Source of the DNA: Sabellastarte sp. h YS-2021
Taxonomy: Eukaryota; Annelida; Polychaeta; Sabellida; Sabellidae
Direction: 5' to 3'
DNA: 64,000 nucleotides
Assembly: GCA_964017235.1 (NCBI GenBank)
Contig: OZ024936.1
Location: forward strand, 33,006,040 to 33,070,039
The position numbers and the translations under genes were made by a program. Shown one piece after another: positions 39,101-54,100 of the stretch; position 1 is the first letter of the stretch; every line of letters starts with the position of its first letter. The notes beneath the pieces are model-generated. The model had not been told where the DNA came from. It made no database searches and saw only the letters and a program-made list of their open reading frames with translations.

Positions 39101-42100
39101 GTGGGTTATAGAGCTGAAATCTTTGAATTTTTAAAAGGAAATGCCTGTCTATTTAAATTTTGAATATTAATAATGTTATGGCTATCTTAGTCTTTTAAGA
39201 ACTTATTTTTGTGTGTTATACCTCTGCTTGCTGAGTTTTTAACTTTTTAAAATGAAACTGGTTAAACATATTCAAGTAGACAAAATGGACACTTTAAGTG
39301 AGCTTTAAGTCCCAATATTAATGAAATTATATCCTTATGTAGTAAAAGTAGGGGATTTTTAACCCTCAACTAGCCCAGTTTTATTCAACTTGCCTCAGTT
39401 AATTTTGACACAGCTCCTACAGTTATGAACTCATTTCAGTTGATAATCACATACTTAAAATTCTCAATTCTTTTTGTATTTGAGTACCCCTTTTATATAG
39501 ATTGTTTGTTTACCATTTATGCATCCCCCACTCGGATTCCCCCACCCACCTCTGGGACCTCCAGCTATATTGAGTGACACTAAATAAACAAAGGTATTTA
39601 ATGATATCAGATGAGAAACAAAGAACTCAATGGGGTTGCAGATCTTGTGTAATAGTGAGAGAGGTGTGGAGAAGGGGAGAGGGGTGGGGGTGGGAGGTGG
39701 TGGGCTTCATTACATATAACACAAAGGGGAGTCAGAACTGAGATTGTGTCACATATTTAGGTTGCATATATATGGACCACATATATAGGTATAGAGGAAA
39801 TGAATAACTGAAAACAATTTGCAAATTCTAAAAATAATATAATAAAATAATAATATAAATAATTTTTTTTTTAAATAATATTTTATTTGTGAACAAATAT
39901 AGAAACAGATATGCGCTTTTGGGATTATGAATTTTAGAATGGACATTGAATCATCAATCATTTAAATACTTTGAAGGAAGATTGAAAAGTATGATGAGTT
40001 GAGTTAAAAATAATGTTTTATTTGTCAACAAATATAGAAACAGATATGCTCTTTTGGGATTATTATTTTAGAATGGACATTCAATCATCAATCATTTAAA
40101 TACTTTGAAAATAGGTTTAGAGTTATCATTGCAGGAAGATTGAAAATAGAATTTGAGTTATGTATTCGGCGTCTGGGGATACACCATCTTCCTTGGAAGA
40201 TATAAACAGAGTAGATTGATGTGCTGAAGTTCATATAATAATGGGTAATTATGTTTTAAAAAATTCCCGATCAAAACCTGTGGCGTGAGTGATGACCTGT
40301 CTGGGGATATGTTGGCGCCGAGTTGGCCCAATCTAGTTTTAATGTACCTTCATTAATGTGTTATGAATATTCATAATAGGTTGATTCTCTATATTTAAGG
40401 AAAAACTTGAAAGTATCAACATGTCGACATTTTATGAATATTTACAGTGTATGTTGTCTGCAATTGTGTTGTTGTCAGTTCGTTTGGCCAAACTCTATCA
40501 AATTCTACCGTGACATGAAACTATTGGAATTTAAATGACGAGTCATTTAATGTATCCCTTATTACCAAATAAATACCATTTACAGGTACTTGTCTGTCAC
40601 GTTCAAAATTCTGTAATTGTGTTACTAGAGTTTTTTTGGGGAATGAACATCGTTTGTTAGGCCATTTTCTCCCCAACTTTTGATTGAAACATGTGCTGAT
40701 TTTTGCTTCATCTTTCACTGATTCTTGGGTGTTGACATATTCATAATTACCTTTTGCTATTGTAGAAGACCCTGATGATTTATTTGCTATGCCAAGCAAA
40801 GAACCTGCACCCCCACAAAAACTGAACTCTCCTCCGCAGTCCAAACAGGCTCCGCCCACCACCCGTCAATCAGCTGGTCTCTTTGACAACAGTGATGATG
40901 ATGAAGAGGACTTTTTTGCTGCTGTCAGCAAGTCTGCAAAGGTCAAGGACACCCTGCCAAATAAACCAGGTGTGGTATGGTTCTACTATTTGTCACTGCA
41001 AAACTATTATAAATCTACAGAAGTATCTGTTATATAAACTGTACAAACCACTGCCTGAAAGAGTGCATGGTGTGTACAGCGATTAAGGTAATTAATCATC
41101 TTAATGTACAAGAACATTCTTCATTAAGTTGCAAAGCACAGGTGTGTTATGCCTGTTTTTAACTGCAAATTATTTGATTAAACATGTAAAATAAACCAGC
41201 CCTAAACAGTACATCCACCCACTCTTTGAGGAAAACCACACAGTACTTGTGACAACTCTTGAATGGTAGCATGGATGTTTTCATTTAAAAAGTGTTTATG
41301 TGAAACAACTTATGCAAGGTGTGACCTGTGAGTCCCAAACTGTCAGAAACTGAAATAACCTTCTCACCCAGAATGCCAGGCCAGACATGTAGCTGTGGCT
41401 TTGTATGCTCATTTCCTCACTTTGAATTTGAGGTGTGTAGTTTGTTTTTGATATCCTGTAGATCAAAGTGAAGACTTTTGACTCACTGGTGTACAGTGAA
41501 CTACCTGTCAAGTTCACTTTGTCATGTGACCTAGAAACTGAATGACAAGCAACATAGAAACAAAACGAATAAACGGTATATTATAAAGATCGGAAGTACG
41601 AGGACTACACAATTCAGTTCAGTTGATCTTCAATAATAGAGAACAAAATATAGTACAATACATAGGTGTGTAAAAAATCACAATTATAAAAATATAAATT
41701 TTTTATGGATTAATAAATGAAACCGGTTTTTATAATAGAAATGAAGTCCTCAGATTCGTACTTTATGACCTCTATAAAAGGAAGAACTTCCGGCATGATG
41801 GACTCCCGCTACCATGCTCGTCCATTAGCCATCGGAAATACCATCCTTTTATGAAGGTCATAAAGTACGCACCCTAGGACTTTATCTCTACATTATATAC
41901 CAAAAACAGAACTTCTTTATGAAAGTCATACATTTTCCAGCATGTAAGTCTTCCCTTAACAAAAACATAATGTATCGGTTAAGTATATACCCAAGTGTGT
42001 AGTGGAATGTGTTTTCAGCTGAGAAGGCCTTGAGTAAGGGACTATTTGATGATGATGAGGGGGATTTGTTTGCGGACGATTCACCTCCAAAACCTTCCGC

Positions 42101-45100
42101 CATTACAGCTGCATCACAGGATGTGAAAAACAAGCCAGATAAAAAGGTAGTAGTGTCAGTGTGCAGTTGAACCAGTACAAGTAACATTCTGTGAAACAGA
42201 TATTACTCTTTTGTTTTAAATAAATATCAGTGACTTAAAGGGTCTGGCATTTAAATTTACCTTGTTTTCATCCGAAGATATAGTGCAGTCGTTGTCAATC
42301 AAGACCATGTAAAAGCTGAAAGATTAAGGGTTAAAATAGCTGATACCTTGTTAAAAGTGATGCAAAAGTTAACGTGGCAAAGGCCACATAGTGGATCTGT
42401 ATTTCACATTAAATATGTGAAATCAGTGGAGATATCTGTATGTACTTGAATTTTTAGGGAGTGCACATATTTTACTGACCAAATCAGTGCAAACCCTCAC
42501 AAGAATTATGAGGAATTGTAGGAGAAAAGAGAGATCTGTTTACAACTTGTTTTGAAGGGTATTCTGTAAAAGTTGAGAAGTTGAGATAAACAAGACCAAA
42601 AGTGTTTTGGTCTACCTGTGCGAGCTACAAAGCCATCAGAGGCACAAGTAGTGCACTGAAATGGTCACCCATATAAGTACTAATGTAGCCCATTGCTGCT
42701 TAACTTCAGTGATGAGATGTGTACTCATCACACTATGCTGATTCTCATGAAAGTCAGGTGACAGAAAAAATTAAAATAGCATCAGAGGTGCCCATACCCC
42801 ACAACCTGGGGAATAGGCTTTCAATACCATGGGGTATAGAAGTAGTGAAGCAGTACAAAGATCAAGATACTTTCAGAGCAGTGTCAGTTATATAAAGGTC
42901 CAAATAATGTTTAAGTAGAGAAAATAACATCTAAGTGAAAGAAAATGTATGTAAAGATAAAGTATCAAAACAAGACAGTTCCATAACAAGATGACAGTAT
43001 TTATCAGAAAACTAAAATTTATCTAACTGTAAAATTTATTAATTGGAGAATAGCTGTCAATGGAAAAAGCACAATTATGTAAAAGTACATAATAATCAGT
43101 TGCAGCAATCCACGTATCTTTGTCACAAGAGAAAGGTGTCTCAAATATGGCAGGCGAACACACTTTGGCAGAGCCTAAGTTAAAGTCACATAATGCACAC
43201 CTACATCCCCTAACCAATGACCCTACCAAGTGTCAACCTTCTACACCTTACAGAATCCAAGAAATAGCCCAGACAAGATTTTAAAACTCATGATAACTAC
43301 AATGTCAAAGGTCAAATGAAGATCATACCATGTATCACCTTCCTACAATATATGGTTTCTCAGATATATTCCAGATAAGATTTTATTGGTCAAGGTCACT
43401 ACATCAAGGCCAAAGGTCAAATCAAGGTCACACAATGATGTTGCACACCTATGACCCCTAACCAATGTCCCTACGAAATATCAACTTCCTGCACCTTACG
43501 GTTTCTGAGATATAGCCCAGACAAGTTTTATTGGTCAAGGTCACTACGGCAAGGTCCAAGGTCAAATCAAGGTTATACCAGGACATTGCACACCTACCCC
43601 CCCCCCCCCACCCCCCACCCCCTAACCATTGTCCCTTCCAAGTATAAACTTCCTACAGGATAAGGTTTCCGCGACACAGCCTGGACAAACGTTTTCCCGC
43701 TAACCTCCTGCCCACCCGCCCATCCGGACATAATGGGTGAAAACAATACACTGACACCACTTAAGGGCTGTGGGGTAAAAACTGAAAAAAGTGATCTCCA
43801 GAAGCACGAATGCTCATAAAAATTTACTTGTCCACAAAAAAGGAAGAAGCTGTGTTGAAATTTTCTTGCTTGCGTATGAATAAATATAAAAGGGTATGTA
43901 AGTGAACAATTGACATGGACACATCACAGATTGTTTTCATGGGATACAAGAGATTGCTTACACATAGCACCTCCAAAATTATACGAAAATTTAACTTGAG
44001 CAGTTTTTGGAACTTTGTCTTCTTATTTCAGGTTTTTGTTGGAACAATGTCCTTATTTCACCCCAACTAGTACCCTATTGAAGTTAAAGCTTATGTTCAG
44101 TTCGTCCCATTATATTTCTGAAATAATTCCTTCTCGTTTCAGCTTCCTGCCGGTGCAGTTTCCATGTTTGGAGGCAACAAGAACCCACTTTTGGATGCTT
44201 TGAAGTCCACACAGAAGCCAAATGTCACAGATTCTGAGGTAAACAAAGTCAACAAAATGGCATTTTGGATATTGTTGTAATTATTATTCTGATATAACAC
44301 ACTTATGTGAAATTTTGATTGGTTGAGAGGTGAAAATTATTGGATTAAAAACCTGTATAAAGTCTGTCCAATTATGCCCACATGAAAGATATCATTTAAC
44401 AAGTTAATTTAAACATAAAAGGACATCTGTCGTCTTAGAATGGTAATAATCTATGGCTAGTGGGACTTTTTGCAGAATTTTAGTCTGATAAACACTTAAG
44501 AACCTCTTTAGCTTTGCCTTGGTGGTACTTAACTGCCATTCAGATTATACTTCTACACAAAGTCCACCTATAAAATGTGATACCAACCCTGCTCCAGTTT
44601 TAATAACTCAAAAGCTTGCTCTATGGTGTACTTAGTCTTTGTTTTGCTAACTTATACAGTTATGTAAAAAAAAATATTTTTATGGCATTATTGTTATTTT
44701 TATTCCTCAGGACGATGACATGGCTTGGTCAGATGAAGATAAGAAATCCAGCAAATCAGCAGCAAGTAAATCGAGTGCATCATTCAAATCAGCCAATCAG
44801 ATGCCAAGCAGCAAGTCAGCCAATCAGATTTCTGGATCTAAGCCCAGGAGCAATTCTGCCTCTAGTAACAGCCTGTTTGCTGATGAAGCAGATGATTTGT
44901 TCAATTCTTCTACTGCTAAGCCAAGCAAAAAGTAGAGTAAAACTATTTTATGTACAAGAGATTTTGTGGAAATGTTAACCTCCTATATCCACAGGATTTG
45001 CTTTTACTTAGTATACTCTTCTACATATACATGCACAAATATTGCATTTTTTTAAATTTTGGAATCTTAAAACTATTAACACTTCCACTCAGGTTTAATT

Positions 45101-48100
45101 TGGCAAATTTTGTTTATACACAGTCAACTGATATAATCTTAGGAATCTGAAAAAGCATTTTTCATTAATATTTTAAAATCGCTTGTAAGTTAAAAACTAT
45201 TGTATTTAGAGTATTTTGTTAAAATATGTTAGTCAGCTACTTTTGGGTCATCTGTAAGTTAGTTAAATTGCAGACCTGTAGGCCATGCTTAGCTGAGTAA
45301 TAGCTACTTTGAGGTTCTCACTGTTGAGTAAATCACTTGTAACTTTAAAACTATTCTTTGTACAGTGTTTTGTTTAACCCTTTTGCTACTGAATGATCAT
45401 TATTCTGGGGGACTGTAGCCACATGACGTCATACCACGTCAGAAATGCCAATAAAGTAAAACATTTACTCACTACCTTATACACTTCATTTGCGGTATTT
45501 TTCGGCATATTTCATTAGAAATTGATGAAAGTCGAATGGGGAAAGTCCAGGGAATTCCCCAAATAAATATAACCACGAGTAAACAATATGCAGCTACATG
45601 CGATAAATACAGCAATATATACAAGAACCAGTTAAAATAGGTGAAAATGTGGAAATATTTGAAAATATAGGATAACTTACATTATATTTTACTTAAGCAA
45701 TCGTTTTAATACTGATACACCAAAGAAAACTTATTGCAGTATACTGAAGGGAAAGAAGAAATCCATATTATTGCCGTCGACCCTGTGACGACAGACATGG
45801 TACCTTGTAATACACATTGGCGTCGACTGCTAGTCGTCATAGATGGTAGCGAAAGGGTTAAATATGTTATTCACCTACTTTTGGGTCAGCTGTAAGATAG
45901 TAAAATTGCAGACATGCAGCTCATTGCATAGCTGTGTAATAGCTCTTTTCAGATTTGTCCTTTTCTACTTTCACTTGTACTCTGAAGCTCAAAACACAAA
46001 GCAAGCTGAGACAGAGCCTGTTCACAAGCACTGATTGCTTGTTAATGTTTCATGTTGTTATGTAAGTAATGACAGATCTTCATAATAGTGGAGGACCATA
46101 TTAAATCAGAGCCTCTGTCCTGTTATGGCCCTGCTTTATCTGTATTTCTCAAGGGTTGTGTTGCCACATTTTAGCCACTCAAATGGACATATTTAGCACG
46201 GAGGTATAATACATTGTAATTAGTCAGACAACTGCTTTTTGCTCTAGAGCTGCAACAGTTCCTACAGTGGCATCAAATGGTCCGTCTAGTATGTTTGATG
46301 AAGAAGAAGATGACCTTTTTAAGGTCCAAACCAAACAAAAGGTAATTATTGTGCTAAGGTAATACCATTCTCTTGATCAGGGATTTTATTCTTGTATTGT
46401 CACTGTATTTCTCAGTACCCACTCCTCTGATTGTGGAATTAAGCTGGACGATTTAATGCTTTTGATTGTAGCAAAGCTGAGGAACTCTTTGGATTATTTA
46501 TGTAAAGCATTGTTTGATACATTTATTTTGGAAATAGTGATGAGTTAGAATATATATTTTGCAACATTGCCATGTAGAGATAATAGTTTTTGAATGAAAT
46601 TTTGATGTCTATAGAATGTTATCATTCATTAGGGATTTACCAGACCATCCCATATAACTTGTATATCAGTGAATTTAAACAGAAATCTGCACATTTCTTT
46701 GGAATATACATTATTTGTGGAAATATTATTGCCTGGTCTGTCTTTGTTCTGTCAGTTCTGTCTTTTTTTAACACTCCTTTAGGTAAATCTTAACCAGTTT
46801 TATGGTGATATTCTGCATATTCATGCTACCATTATTGTTTGTTGGAATAATAATATATCCTATAACATTTAATGTTTACTGTTGAGGGCTATTGTTTTAA
46901 TTTTTGCTGCAGACTCCGGTAGAGAAATCTTTGAAACAGTCAGGTTTATTTGAAGAAAGTGAAGAAGAAGTCGATATTTTTGCCACAGAGCCTCCACCAA
47001 TGACACAACAGTCAAGGTGGGTATTAGCCAATCAGAAACAAGGTTACATGTATTCAAACTGTTCCATTCTTTCTGATTGGTTTCATGAGTGCGCAACTCC
47101 AGCTATTTTTATTAAAAAGTTATATCCCATACTTGCAAATTCATGAAATACGAAGCCTCTTGCTAAAAATTTGTTGAAAGTGACATTATATCTTTTATTT
47201 TTCAATTGTTAACCTTTCAAATTTAAATGCATCCCGAATGCCTTACAGTAAGAAGAAGCCAGTTGGAGGCGTTTCACTTTTTGGGGGAGCTGACTTGTTT
47301 GGAGACTCCCTCCCCAAATCCCCACAAGCTGATGAGGACGCCAAACCTGTAAAGGCTGAGTCTCTGCCACCACAGCAACAGCAGCAAAAGAAGGTGGAGC
47401 CTAACAAGATTGACAGTGTTAACAAAGTGACAGACAAGGGGGTGGGGCCAAAGAAAACCTCTGGTTTCTCTTTGTTTGATGATGAAAATGAGGAAAAGGA
47501 TGATATATTTGCTCAGGTGTCCACAGAAAAGACTGCCGCAAAGGTATAGAGAAATACAATATAGTGTTGGAAAAGATGTACTGTAATATTTGCTAATGCA
47601 TAGAATGTCCGAATATTTGCAAATCGCAAGTTAAAAATTCAACTTTTTACATTCATTTGTGCACATATGTATGTGACAGTCTTTTTTGAATTTGGTCTTT
47701 GAATGCAGCTTAATTTTACTCATAAATTTTTAGATAATAAAAGTGAAACATCCTTCATTAGACATATACAAAAAAAAGTATATCACTCATGAAAGTTAAC
47801 AATTTTATACTCGTGCTATGCACTCATATAATATTGTCAAATATTATGCACCCGTATAATATTGTCATCTTCATTCATGATATATATTTTCTGCATACGT
47901 CATTTGGGAGGTTTTCCCTTTATATTGTTAAATCCCAGAGGTAATTTTATATTGGAGAATTTTTCAGTAAGCCTATCTATAATTAGGATAAATTGATTTG
48001 GTGTAAAATGTTTTGAAGTAAAAAATGTGAAAGTAATATCTTTAAACCAACATAGAGATCTAATCCAAATCCAAGCAATTAGCCTTGGAAGCGATTAAAC

Positions 48101-51100
48101 AAATGTTTAATAATATCTGCATCAATTTGTGGTAACACATAATTAAGGAGCAGTAAGTCTAGTTATGTGAAAACTTGTACTTAGAACTACTACAGTGATA
48201 TTTCTTATGGGATCACATTTCTTTGCCTACAAATATGCAGTTGTAAGATGAGGGGAGAGTTTGTTTTCAGTCGGGTATGTGGGAGAGTTTTTGTACAAAT
48301 CAAAATACTTCGTGGAATGAGAGTTAAATGTGAATGTAAGGTAGTTAGTTCTTTTATTTGAATAATCCCATCATATGACAGACTATAAGGTGCTGGAGCC
48401 ACAATGATTTAAGGAAAAAAGTCAAGAGTCTAGAGACATAACAGACCAACAGTAGACACTCCAGGAAGAAGGTTTTTCTGTTTCACCAAAAAAATTCAAA
48501 TACTGCTTGCTGACAATGTTATTTTGCAATCAGATATACTTTTGGAAGAAATTGTATAAACTCTGTATGACAGCCACAGTTTTGGTGTATAACAGCTACA
48601 TTAGTGTGGGATCGAGTGCCATTTTGATGATCGATATCGAATGAAAATTTAGGGTAGTGGATTGATCGATATTTCAATATCGAGACTGTTAATGGGAAAA
48701 AGTTTGTCCGGGCTGTATGTCAGAAACCGTAAGGTGTAGGAAGTTGATACTTGGTAGGGACATTGGTTAGGGGGTGTAGGTATGCAACATCATGGTGTGA
48801 CCTTGATTTGACGTTTGACCTTGGAACAGTGACCTTGAGTTTGAAAATCTTGTCCGGGCTATATCTCAGAAACTGTAAGGTGTAGGAAGTAGATGCTTGG
48901 TAGGGACATTGGTTAAGGGGTGTAGGTGTGCAACATCATGGTGTGACCTTGATTTGACCTTTGACCTTGCCGTAGTGACCTTGACCTATAAAATCTTGTC
49001 CGGGCTATATCTCAGAAACCATAAGGTGTAGGAAGGAGATGCTTGGTAGGGACATTGGTTAAGGGGTGTAGGTGTGCAACGTCATGGTGTGACCTTGATT
49101 TGACCTTTGACCTTGCTGTAGTGACCTTGACCTATAAAATCTTGTCTGGGCCATATCTCGGAAACCGTAAGGGTAGGAAGTTGATACTTGGTAGGGACAT
49201 TGGTTAGGGGGTGTAGGTGTGCAACGTCATGGTGTGACTTTGATTTGACCTTGCCGTAGTGACCTTGACCTAAAAAATCTTTTTTTTTTTTTATTTGTAA
49301 TTTTTATTCACATTTAAACATATAAAAGACAAATATTACAGTAAACAATACGATAGCAATAACAAAAAAGACACGATACAACTTACATATACATGTATAT
49401 ATGTGTGCTATTTCTACAATATTTTTGATATCATATTTTAGTTATAATTGTTATTTATTCATTTTTTTAACTTTGTTTTCTATTAGAGTGGAGAAGTCAC
49501 AGTTACATACAATGCACACAAACAAAATACAAAACACATTACAATGGTACAATTTCTTATCAATTGTTATTCAAACTGGATACCAGCTATTCCATTTAAA
49601 CATACAATGAAATTCACATATTTGTGATAAGCACTGATTATGAACACTATAAAATAATGAAGAAATTAGTTACATACCTACAAATATTTTACTAAGGCTC
49701 TGCCACTGTTTTAGGAAAACATCATGTTTTTCGTCCAGCCTGGCCACATATTCATGTTCTAGGTATATTTTTATCTCCCGCCCGGCTCGCCGGAGGGAGA
49801 TCATAATTTGCACCATGTGCGTGTGTACGTGCGTGCGTGCGTGTGTCACGCAGTTTTCTCTGAAACTACTACAGTTACACATTTTTGGTAAATCACAAGT
49901 CCTAATGAATTTTTTTGCTCTTCAATATTTTTGGGGTTTGGTGAACTTTGGCCTACTTTTGAGTGAGTAATAGCTATTTTAGCTAATATAATTATATGGC
50001 TTATAACTCTGAAACTATTGCATTTACAGTATTTTGTTCTATATGTTGTTCAGCTACTTTCTCCACAGCTACAACATGGTCAGTAGTTTGGAAGTGTATC
50101 TCCATAGCTAAGTGAGTAATAGCTACTTTGTTAATTTTTAATTATAACCATAATGAGTAAATGGCTTATATCTTCATAAGTATTGCAGCTACACAATTTT
50201 GTTCCAATATGTTGTTCAGCTACTTTCTCCACAGCTACAACATGGTCAGTAGTTTGCAAGTGTATCTCCATAGCTAAGTGAGTAATAGCTACTTTTTCAA
50301 TTTTTAATGATAACCATAATGAGTAAATGGCTTATATCTTCAAAAGTATTGCAGCTACACAATTTTGTTCCATATGTTGTTCGGCTACTTTCTCCTCTGC
50401 TACAACATGGTCAGTAGTTTGGAAGTGTATCTCCGTAGCTAAGTGAGTAATAGCTACTTTTTCAGTTTTTAATGATAACCATAATGAGTAAATGGCTTAT
50501 ATCTTCAAAAGTATTGCAGCTACACAATTTTGTTCCAATATGTTGTTCAGCTACTTTCTCCACTGCTACAACATGGCCAGTAGTTTGGAAGTGTATCTCT
50601 ATAGCTAAGTGAGTAATAGCTACTTTTTCAATTTTTAATGATAACCATAATGAGTAAATTGCTTATATCTTCAAAAGTATTGCAGCTACACAATTTCTCT
50701 CAAATATGTTGTTCATATACTTTTTTGTGAACTGTAACATATTTAAGTTTCACAACTGTTGCTCAATGTACAAGTGAGTAATGGCTACTTTATTGCTACT
50801 TTTAGTGAAAATGTGAAAAATCAGAAATATCTCTCAAACTGTAAGATATAGAGCAATTTCGAGCAAATTTTTGACCCACAGGGAAGTACTAGAGTATCCT
50901 ATTGCTAAGGGGGAAAAAGTTTGGTGAACTTTGGCCTACTTTTGAGTGAGTAATAGCGCTTTTACCTAATATAATTAATATATGACTTATAACTGTCAAT
51001 GAGTAAATGGCTTATATCTTCATAAGTATTGCAGCTATACAATTTTGTTCCAATATGATGTTCAGCTACTTTCTCAACAGCTACAACATGGTCAGTAATT

Positions 51101-54100
51101 TGGAAGTGTATCTCCATAGCTAAGTGAGTAATAGCTACTTTTTCAATTTTTAATGATAACCATAATGAGTAAATGGCTTATATCTTCAAAAGTATTGCAG
51201 CTACACAATTTCTCTCAAATATGTTGTTCATGTACTTTTTTATGAACTGTAACATATTTAAGTTTCACAACTGTTGCTCGATGTACAAGTGAGTAATGGC
51301 TACTTTATTGCTACTTTTAATGAAAATGTGAAAAATCAGAAATATCTCTCAAACCGTAAGATATAGAGCAATTTCGAGCAAATTTTTGACCCACAGGGTA
51401 GTACTAGAGTATCCTATTGCTAAGGGGGGAAAGGTTTGGTGAACTTTGGCCTACTTTTGAGTGAGTAATAGCGCTTTTACCTAATATAATTATATGACTT
51501 TTAACTGTCAATCAGTAAATGGCTTATATCTTCAAAAGTATTGCAGCTACACAATTTTGTTCCAATATGATGTTCAGCTACTTTCTCCACAGCTACAACA
51601 TGGTCAGTAATTTGGAAGTGTATCTCCATAGCTAAGTGAGTAATAGCTACTTTTTCAATTTTTAATGATAACCATAATGAGTAAATGGCTTATATCTTCA
51701 AAAGTATTGCAGCTACACAATTTCTCTCAAATATGTTGTTCATGTACTTTTTTGTGAACTGTAACATATTTAAGTTTCACAACTGTTGCTCAATGTACAA
51801 GTGAGTAATGGCTACTTTATTGCTACTTTTAGTGAAAATGTGAAAAATCAGAAATATCTCTCAAACTGTAAGAGATAGAGAAATTTCGAGCAAATTTTTG
51901 AACCACAGGGTAGTACTAGAGTATCCTATGCTAAGGGGAAAATGGTTTGGTGAACTTTGGCCTACTTACTCACCTCCTCAAAATGAGTACATGCGAATTA
52001 TCTCTAAAAGTATTGCAGGTAGCCAATTTTTCTCAAATAACTCATTCACCTACTTTTGTGAGAGCTTTCACTTGGTTAAGTTTCAGATGCGTAGCTAGTT
52101 ACTCACCTACTCAAAATGAGTAAATGCTAATTATGTCTAAAAGTATTGCAGATTGCCAATTTTTCCCAGATAACTCATTCATCTACTTTTGGAAGAGCTT
52201 TCACTTAGTGAGGTTTCAGACCCCTAGCTAATTTCTCACCTACTCAAACTGAGTAAATGTGAATTATATCTAAAAGTATAGAAGATAGCCAATTTTTCTC
52301 AAATAACTCATTCACCTACTTTTGCGAGAGCTTTCACTTGGTGAAGTGTCAGACCTGTAGCTAATATCTCACCTACTCAAAATGAGTAAATGCTAAATAT
52401 CTCGAAAAGTATTGCAGATAGCCAATTTTTCTCAAATAACTCATTCACCTACTTTTGGGAGAGCTTTCACTTGGTGAAGTTTCAGACCCGTAGCTAATTA
52501 CTCACCTACTCAAAATGAGTAAATGCTAATTATCTCTAAAAGTATTGCACATAGCCAATTTTTCTCAAATAACTCATTCATCTACTTTTGGAAGAGCTTT
52601 CACATGGTGAAGTTTCAGACCCATAGCTAATTACTCACCTACTCAAAATGAGTAAATGCGAATTTTCTCTAAAAGTATTGCAGATAGCCAATTTTTCTCA
52701 AATAACTCATTCACCTACTTTTGGAAGAGCTTTCACATTGTGAAGTTTCAGACCCATAGCTACTTACTCGCCTACTCAAAATGAGTAAATCCTAATTATG
52801 TCTAAAAGTATTGCAGATAGCCAATTTTTCTCAAATAACTCATTCATCTACTTTTGGAAGAGCTTTCACATGGTGAAGTTTCAGACCCATAGCTAATTAC
52901 TCACCTACTCAAAATGAGTAAATGCGAATTCTCTCTAAAAGTATTGCAGATAGCCAATTTTTCTCAAATAACTCATTCACCTACTTTTGGAAGAGCTTTC
53001 ACTTGGTGAAGTTTCAGACCCGTAGCTAATTACTCACCTCAAAATGAGTAAATGCTAATTATCTCTAAAAGTATTGCAGATAGCCAATTTTTCTCAAATA
53101 ACTCATTCATCTACTTTTGGGAGAGCTTTCACTTGGTGAAGTGTGAGACCTGTAGCTAATTACTCACCTACTCAAAATGAGTAAATGCGAATTATCTCTA
53201 AAAGTATTGCAGATAGCCAATTTTTCTCAAATAACTCATTCACCTACTTTTGGGAGAGCTTTCACTTGGTGAAGTTTCAGACCCGTAGCTAATTACTCAC
53301 CTACTCAAAATGAGTAAATGCGAATTATCTCTAAAAGTATTGCAGATAGCCAATTTTTCTCAAATAAGTCATTCATCTACTTTTGAGAGAGCTTTCACTT
53401 GGTGAAGTTTCAGACCCGTAGGTAATTACTCACCTACTCAAAATGAGTAAATGCGAATTATCTCTAAAAGAATTGCAGATACCCAATTTTTCTCAAATAA
53501 GTCATTCATCTACTTTTGGGAGAGCTTTCACTTGGTGAAGTTTCACGCCCGTAGCTAATTACTCACCTACTCAAAATGAGTAAATGCAAATTATCTCTAA
53601 AAGTATTGCAGATAGCCAATTTTTCTCAAATAACTCATTCATCTACTTTTGGAAGAGCTTTCACATGGTGAAGTTTCAGACCCATAGCTAATTACTCACC
53701 TACTCAAAATGAGTAAATGCGAATTTTCTCTAAAAGTATTGCAGATAGCCAATTTTTCTCAAATAACTCATTCACCTACTTTTGGAAGAGCTTTCACATT
53801 GTGAAGTTTCAGACCCATAGCTACTTACTCGCCTACTCAAAATGAGTAAATCCTAATTATGTCTAAAAGTATTGCAGATAGCCAATTTTTCTCAAATAAC
53901 TCATTCATCTACTTTTGGAAGAGCTTTCACATGGTGAAGTTTCAGACCCATAGCTAATTACTCACCTACTCAAAATGAGTAAATGCGAATGCTCTCTAAA
54001 AGTATTGCAGATAGCCAATTTTTCTCAAATAACTCATTCACCTACTTTTGGGAGAGCTTTCACTTGGTGAAGTTTCAGACCCGTAGCTAATTACTCACCT

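Noticed and set aside
44932-44940. Stop codon TAG right after exon 15 as the end of WASHC2
   Set aside because: A donor-like gtagag coincides with the stop, and splicing to exon 16 restores frame and further LFa motifs. A short isoform ending here remains possible but is not needed.
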